From: Allomyces arbusculus
Lineage: Eukaryota > Blastocladiomycota > Blastocladiomycetes > Blastocladiales > Blastocladiaceae
Length of the DNA stretch: 47,372 bases
NCBI GenBank assembly: GCA_027604705.1
Contig: JADHYV010000111.1
Location: 1 to 47,372 of the forward strand
Direction of reading: 5' to 3'
Positions 43,057 to 47,372 of this stretch are shown piece by piece. Position 1 is the stretch's first letter; each line of letters opens with the position of its first letter. Under the pieces are notes generated by a model. The model was not told the origin of the DNA. It made no database searches and saw nothing but the letters and a program-made list of their open reading frames with translations. The position numbers were made by a program, and so were the translations under genes.

Positions 43057-44631
43057 CTAAGCAGTGGTGGCAACTATAACCTAGGTTGCCACCATCATGT
43101 ACATGTGGATCCGACTCAAACTGCTCCAGCAACGAAATGACGAAGGAAAACGGCAAAGAAAAGAAACAAACGCAAGCCAAACACTTCGACACTCCCCCAC
43201 GGCGAGCATTCCCTACGCACACGAGACAGGTACCTCAGTGATCCCAATAATGTCCTGCAACTTGCGAAATGCTGGGGCAGCAAGTGGCTTGGTCAAAATG
43301 TCGGCAATCTGGTTCTCCATGTCCATGCACTGCAGGTCAATCGTCTTCTTGGCGACTTGGTCCTGCAGCCAGTGCACATGGATCTCAACGTGCTTGGATG
43401 ATAGCAGTGAGTCCTTGGCAACTCGCTCTGCTGCCTCGTTGTCCTCCATGAGTGGCATTGGTCCATCCTGCTTGAATCCGAGCTCCTTGAGCAGTGCACA
43501 CATTGTGAGAATTGTGTCACCAGCCATGCTTGCCGACACATACTCAGCAGACATGGTCGACTTGGCCATGAGCATCTGCTTCTTTGAGTGCCAGGCGATG
43601 GGGCTGCCCCCAACCCATACCACAAATCCAGACATTGACTTGCAGTCTCCATGATCCTCGGCCCAATCGGCATCGGCAAACGCTTCAAGATTCATGTCCT
43701 TGCCCAAGAACTTGATGCCAAGGTTTGACATACCCAACAGGTACCCAACAAGCTGTTTTGCTGCTTCAAGATGCAGTGTGCCAGGTGCATGCATGAAACA
43801 GCCCAGAATCACAGTCACAGCAGCAGTGTCAGGGTGTGTCTTGGTTGCAGCGAACAGCAGCGACCCGACAATGGCAAGGTTCTCAGTCTTGATGGTTGGA
43901 TCAACGACCGTGGGCAGGATGAGCAGCTCCTTGAAGTCGTTGGACCACATTGGGATCAAGGGCCACATCTTGTCTGGAATCTGGAACCACTCGCCCATTG
44001 ACTTGATGTACTGGTTCTGATCACGATAAATTGTACCATCATCACCGTATGTGATCTTGCAGCCAAGCAGCCATGCCACATCACCCAGGTCATGCACCTT
44101 GAACTCGGACTTCAGCTTTTCGACAATCCACTTACACAGCTCCTGAGTTGAAGCGACAATCAGCAAGTCATCGACATAGACGCTGATAAAGATCACGCCC
44201 TTGCCTGTCTTGTACATGAACAGACACTTGTCATACTTGGACTCTGCGAAACCGAGCGAGATAAGGTGATTGGCCAAACAGCAGAACCACATGCACAGCG
44301 CCTGCTTGGTGCCATAAAGCACCTTGATGAGCATGCAGACCTTTTCCGGGTTGTTCTGGTCGACGAACCCCAGTGGCTGTTCCATGAGCACGCATTCCTT
44401 GATGTAACCATACAAGAAGGCTGTCTTGATGTCAAGCTGTAGCAGCTGGACCTTGAGGTGAGCAGCGAGCGCCAGGATCAGACACAGCATGTCAAACGAT
44501 GCTACAGGTGCAAATGTGTCCGTGTAGTGCATGCCCAGGATGGCCGTGTACCCCTTGGCAACGAGCCGCAACTTGGCACGTACTGGCTTTCCATTGGCTC
44601 CGAGTTTCCACTTGAAGATCCAACTGGAGCG

Positions 44632-44794
44632 TGATGTGAAGGAGAGCTACCCGTTGATGTGTTGCAGAAGCTACCTTTGCCATTCCGTTTGCATCCTTGT
44701 TGTTATCGTTGATTCCAACTTGTCATACACATATAAACACGCCCAACCATACCTCTGGGTACGACAGGCTCGTTCCACACTCGACACCATATCA
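44632..44794 (+). repeat. 5' LTR of the gypsy element
   Basis: 163 bp, starting TGATGTGAAGG and ending CCATATCA, a TG...CA terminus. CATATAAACA near 44730 is a candidate TATA element. Its start is fixed by the abrupt loss of copia reverse transcriptase sequence at 44631. A decayed relative lies at 23841-23997 in the opposite orientation. Confidence 0.85.
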
Positions 44795-44797
44795 TTT

Positions 44798-44812
44798 TGG
44801 TAGCGTCTGTCC
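44798..44812 (+). other. Gypsy primer binding site (initiator tRNA-Met 3' end)
   Basis: TGGTAGCGTCTGTCC lies three bases after the LTR. TGG pairs with the tRNA CCA end, and TGGTAGCG is the start of the primer site used with initiator tRNA-Met by yeast Ty1 and Ty3. This contrasts with the half-tRNA site of the copia element it interrupts. Confidence 0.75.
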
Positions 44813-47372
44813 GTAACGATTCCTCGCGCACGGCCGCTCAGTCCGCACTTCAAGCGATCAGACTCTTCCGCCATTTCGCGCGCTTCCTCATCAACTACGG
44901 CTCTACGCCCTCGCTGCGCCCTTGTGCCCTCTTCTTCCTCTGCACCAACGCTACTGTCGTCACGGTGCTCTCTCTTCCAACACTCGAATTGCACCGATAA
45001 CTCGCAGCAACAATGCCGCCCAAGGCTTCTTCCCCACATCAATTTCTCGTGCTCGTACCACGTTACTCTGGAAGTGTCGTCTCTGGATACGACGCATTCA
45101 TCGAGGAACGCACCAGTGCGACCGCCACGACCCCGATTTCCTCTGTCCGACTCGATGCCACCAACGATGCCCATGTCGCATTTGTCAACAATGCTGTCAA
45201 GGAAAAGAGTTATTGGCAAGTCACATTTGATGGAACTCTCGCCAAGCCACACGAATCTATTGCCGACGTTGCAGCCCAGTCCATCTGGATGAGCATGGGT
45301 GCTGCTTCTGCTCGTGCTGCTGCTGAAACAGCTGCAGCAGCTATCGCTGCTCAAGATCGCTCAATCTCAGTCCAACGAGCCATGGACAAGCCGACATTCG
45401 ATGGTTCTCGTGACATTGGCGCACTCGATACGTTCCAGCTCAAGCTTGAACTCTACCTTGACGGATGTGGCTGGTCCGAACAAGACAAGATCCGCTTTGT
45501 CATTGGGCAACTCTCTGGCGAAGCAATCGCATTTTGGCGGCGCACTGCGCAACCCATCCCAACAACGCACTGGACTGAAGTCATCAACACGCTCCGCACC
45601 TACTTTGTGCCCATGACGATTGGCATCGACTCGTACAAGGCGCTCGAACGACTGCGGCAGGGCAAGATGCCTCCATTCGAATTTTTGAAGCAATTTGACG
45701 AGCATGCCAGCCGCGTCAACAACATGTCTGATGCCGAGTATTTCCGCCTGCTACGTGAACGCGTCAATGCTCGAGCTCGTGAAGAATTGGCCCGTGTGCT
45801 TGGCCAAGTCCAGAAGGCGGGTGACAAGCGTGAACACCTGACACGCCAGGAGATTGTCCAAGCATTACTCGAAGCACACGCAATTGGCCACACCACCGGT
45901 TTGGAGGACCCAATGGACATTGACGTTGCTGCTCTCAAGCCACAGCCAACGTATCGCAACAACTTCCAGAACCAGCGCAATCGATTTGGATCACTGCGCC
46001 AGCAGCCCGAACGTGTACCAAGCGCCAACGTTGACCAGAACAACATTGTCGACTTGTATGGATGCCTTTACCACATGACCACGTCGCACAGCAACTTGCA
46101 GTGTCTCTCGTAAGGCGGGAACCCTCTTCGTGGTCGCTATGATGGCTGTCCAGCAGAAATTCTTGCTCATATCAAGTCGCGTGGGAAGAAGGTCCAAGTC
46201 GCAACAGCTGGCGTCGAAGACGGCATGTACAAGGTCGTTGATGGTGTTCTGATACAAGTCGAGTCCGACGATTCTGCTTGCCCTGATGATGCAACACCTC
46301 AGCGGCTTTCACTGGGCTCAGTCCAGACACGCTCAGTATTCTCGCACACGGCTTTGCTTGGTCCACGATGTGCTCAACTTCGCGCCAAAATTGATTGTGG
46401 AGCTGGCGCCAACTTCATCAACTCGTCAATCCTGAAACGCACCGGCGAAACCAAGACTGTTGACGTTCAAGTTGACTGTGTTCTCGCAGATGGCCAGACA
46501 CGCCCTCTGACCAAAGGCGTTTGGCTTGACGTGCAAGTTGGCAAGTTCACCTCGCGGGAATTCTTTTACCTGCTCGACGGCGCCGACTTCCAGATCATCC
46601 TGGGCATGACTTGGCTCGCCAACATGAACCCAGACATCGATTGGACCACTGGCATCATGAAGAACCGACTTGGTGACGAATATTCTCAGCCGATACCAGG
46701 CACAACACCTGGGTGCAATATTAGCATTGCGACTGTCACCATGAACGGCTTCCGACGTGCCATGCGCGAAGCCGATGGCCCAGTCCTCGCAATTGACCTG
46801 CGACCGGCCACCCCAAGTATCGAATTTGCACCTGACATCAGCCATCTCTCACCAACCGACCGTGCGATCATCGAACCGATCCTGCAAGAGTACAAGGATG
46901 TTCTAAATGGCCTGCCTGAAGATTTCCGACCACCTGATCGCGGCCCGCTCGATTTCAAGATCCGACTCGCACCAAGCTTTGAATATCCACGCCCTCGCAT
47001 CCCTCGCCTCTCGCCATTGGAGCACGAAGCACTGAAGAAGGAGATTGCATCTCTTTTGGAGCGAGGAGCCATCAAGCCAAGTGATGCACCATTTGCATCG
47101 CCAATTCTGTTCGTCAAGAAAAAGAATGGCGATCTGCGAATGTGTGTTGATTTCCGCGCCATCAACGCGGCCACGATTGTCGATCCGTACCCGATCCCGC
47201 ATTCTGACGAGTTGCGCTCACGCGTTGCGTCAGCGAAAATTTTTACTGCAATCGATCTCGCCTCTGGCTATCACCAGCTGCGTGTACACCCCGAGTCTCA
47301 AGTTTGGACAACATTCACCTGCCCGCTTGGCAACTTTGCATTCACGGTCATGCCGTTTGGCCTCGCAGGCGC

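Larger units (their letters stand above)
37301..44631 (-). mobile_element. Older Ty1/copia element, split by a nested copy and cut by a gypsy insertion (fossil)
   Basis: Its 3' LTR is in two pieces, 37301-37358 and 43062-43191, which together make 188 bp, the family length. The younger copia element is inserted between them, duplicating CTAAG. From about 43213 to 44631 it carries reverse transcriptase and RNase H sequence closely related to the younger copy. There a Ty3/gypsy element interrupts it, and its remaining 5' part lies beyond the window. It is therefore broken by at least two insertions. It is poorer in CpG than the nested copy, consistent with greater age. Confidence 0.88.
44632..47372 (+). 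mobile_element. Ty3/gypsy LTR retrotransposon, 5' part, runs off the window (fossil)
   Basis: It begins with a 163-bp LTR and a TGGTAGCG primer site, followed by gag (about 45.0-46.1 kb; a capsid-like region around FDGSRDIGALDTFQLKLELYL) and pol in the same frame (about 46.1 kb to the end). Pol shows a retropepsin-type protease (IDCGAGANFI; LDGADFQIILGMTWL) and the start of a Ty3-type reverse transcriptase (SPILFVKKKNGDLRMCVDFR, IDLASGYHQLRVH, VMPFGLAGA). Stop read-through between same-frame gag and pol is known in some LTR elements and retroviruses. What is visible looks nearly whole. The rest of pol and the 3' LTR lie outside the window. It is inserted in the older copia element. Confidence 0.9.

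Noticed and set aside
1-47372. tRNA genes, rRNA, CRISPR arrays or bacterial operons
   Set aside because: No B-box plus cloverleaf, no rRNA words and no spaced direct repeats were found; spliceosomal introns and eukaryotic families rule out a bacterial origin.

Overview
This window looks like nuclear DNA of a GC-rich, intron-bearing fungus, probably an early-diverging zoosporic lineage such as Blastocladiomycota. That placement is inference. It rests on a Nrd1/Seb1-type termination factor, secreted GH26 and GH15 enzymes and a V-ATPase proteolipid sitting beside genes more familiar from animals and protists (Ro60, a CLU protein). Most introns are about 60-120 bases long. Their 5' splice sites favour GTACGT rather than GTAAGT.

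The first 36 kb is a compact gene region. In order it holds the tail of an unknown gene; a Seb1/Nrd1-like CID-RRM protein (-); an intronless secreted GH26 mannanase-like enzyme with three six-cysteine modules (+); a PH-CLU-TPR protein (+); translation initiation factor eIF1 (-); RNA polymerase subunit RPB5 (-); a phosphoinositide phospholipase C (-); the V-ATPase c subunit (-); and an intronless Ro60/TROVE protein (+). After a 2.7 kb CpG-poor stretch without genes come mitochondrial MutS homologue MSH1 (-), a long unrecognised multi-exon gene (-), a small probable mitochondrial membrane protein (+), the exosome subunit Ski6/Rrp41 (-) and a GH15 glucoamylase (+). Full exon chains that keep frame were worked out for the PH-CLU, eIF1, RPB5, PLC, VMA3, MSH1, mitochondrial, SKI6 and GH15 genes.

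The last 10-11 kb is a nest of retroelement fossils. A Ty1/copia element with two 188-bp LTRs, flanked by a 5-bp duplication, sits inside the 3' LTR of an older relative. That relative is itself cut by a Ty3/gypsy element that runs off the end of the window. The copia element carries a primer site matching the anticodon loop of initiator tRNA-Met (half-tRNA priming). The gypsy element carries one matching the tRNA 3' end. A decayed LTR of the gypsy family also lies in the CpG-poor stretch near 23.9 kb. Between the glucoamylase and the nest is an AT-richer spacer with three odd structures: a perfect 13-bp hairpin, a cluster of six CCTAGG palindromes and a 25-bp inverted repeat.

The genes are mostly unrelated housekeeping functions (transcription, translation initiation, RNA decay, mitochondrial DNA repair, vacuolar acidification) and do not form one pathway. 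RNA biology is well represented: Seb1/Nrd1, Ski6, Ro60, eIF1 and RPB5. The features most worth a second look are the fungal Ro60, the PH-CLU architecture, the GTACGT splice-site preference and the half-tRNA primed copia nest.
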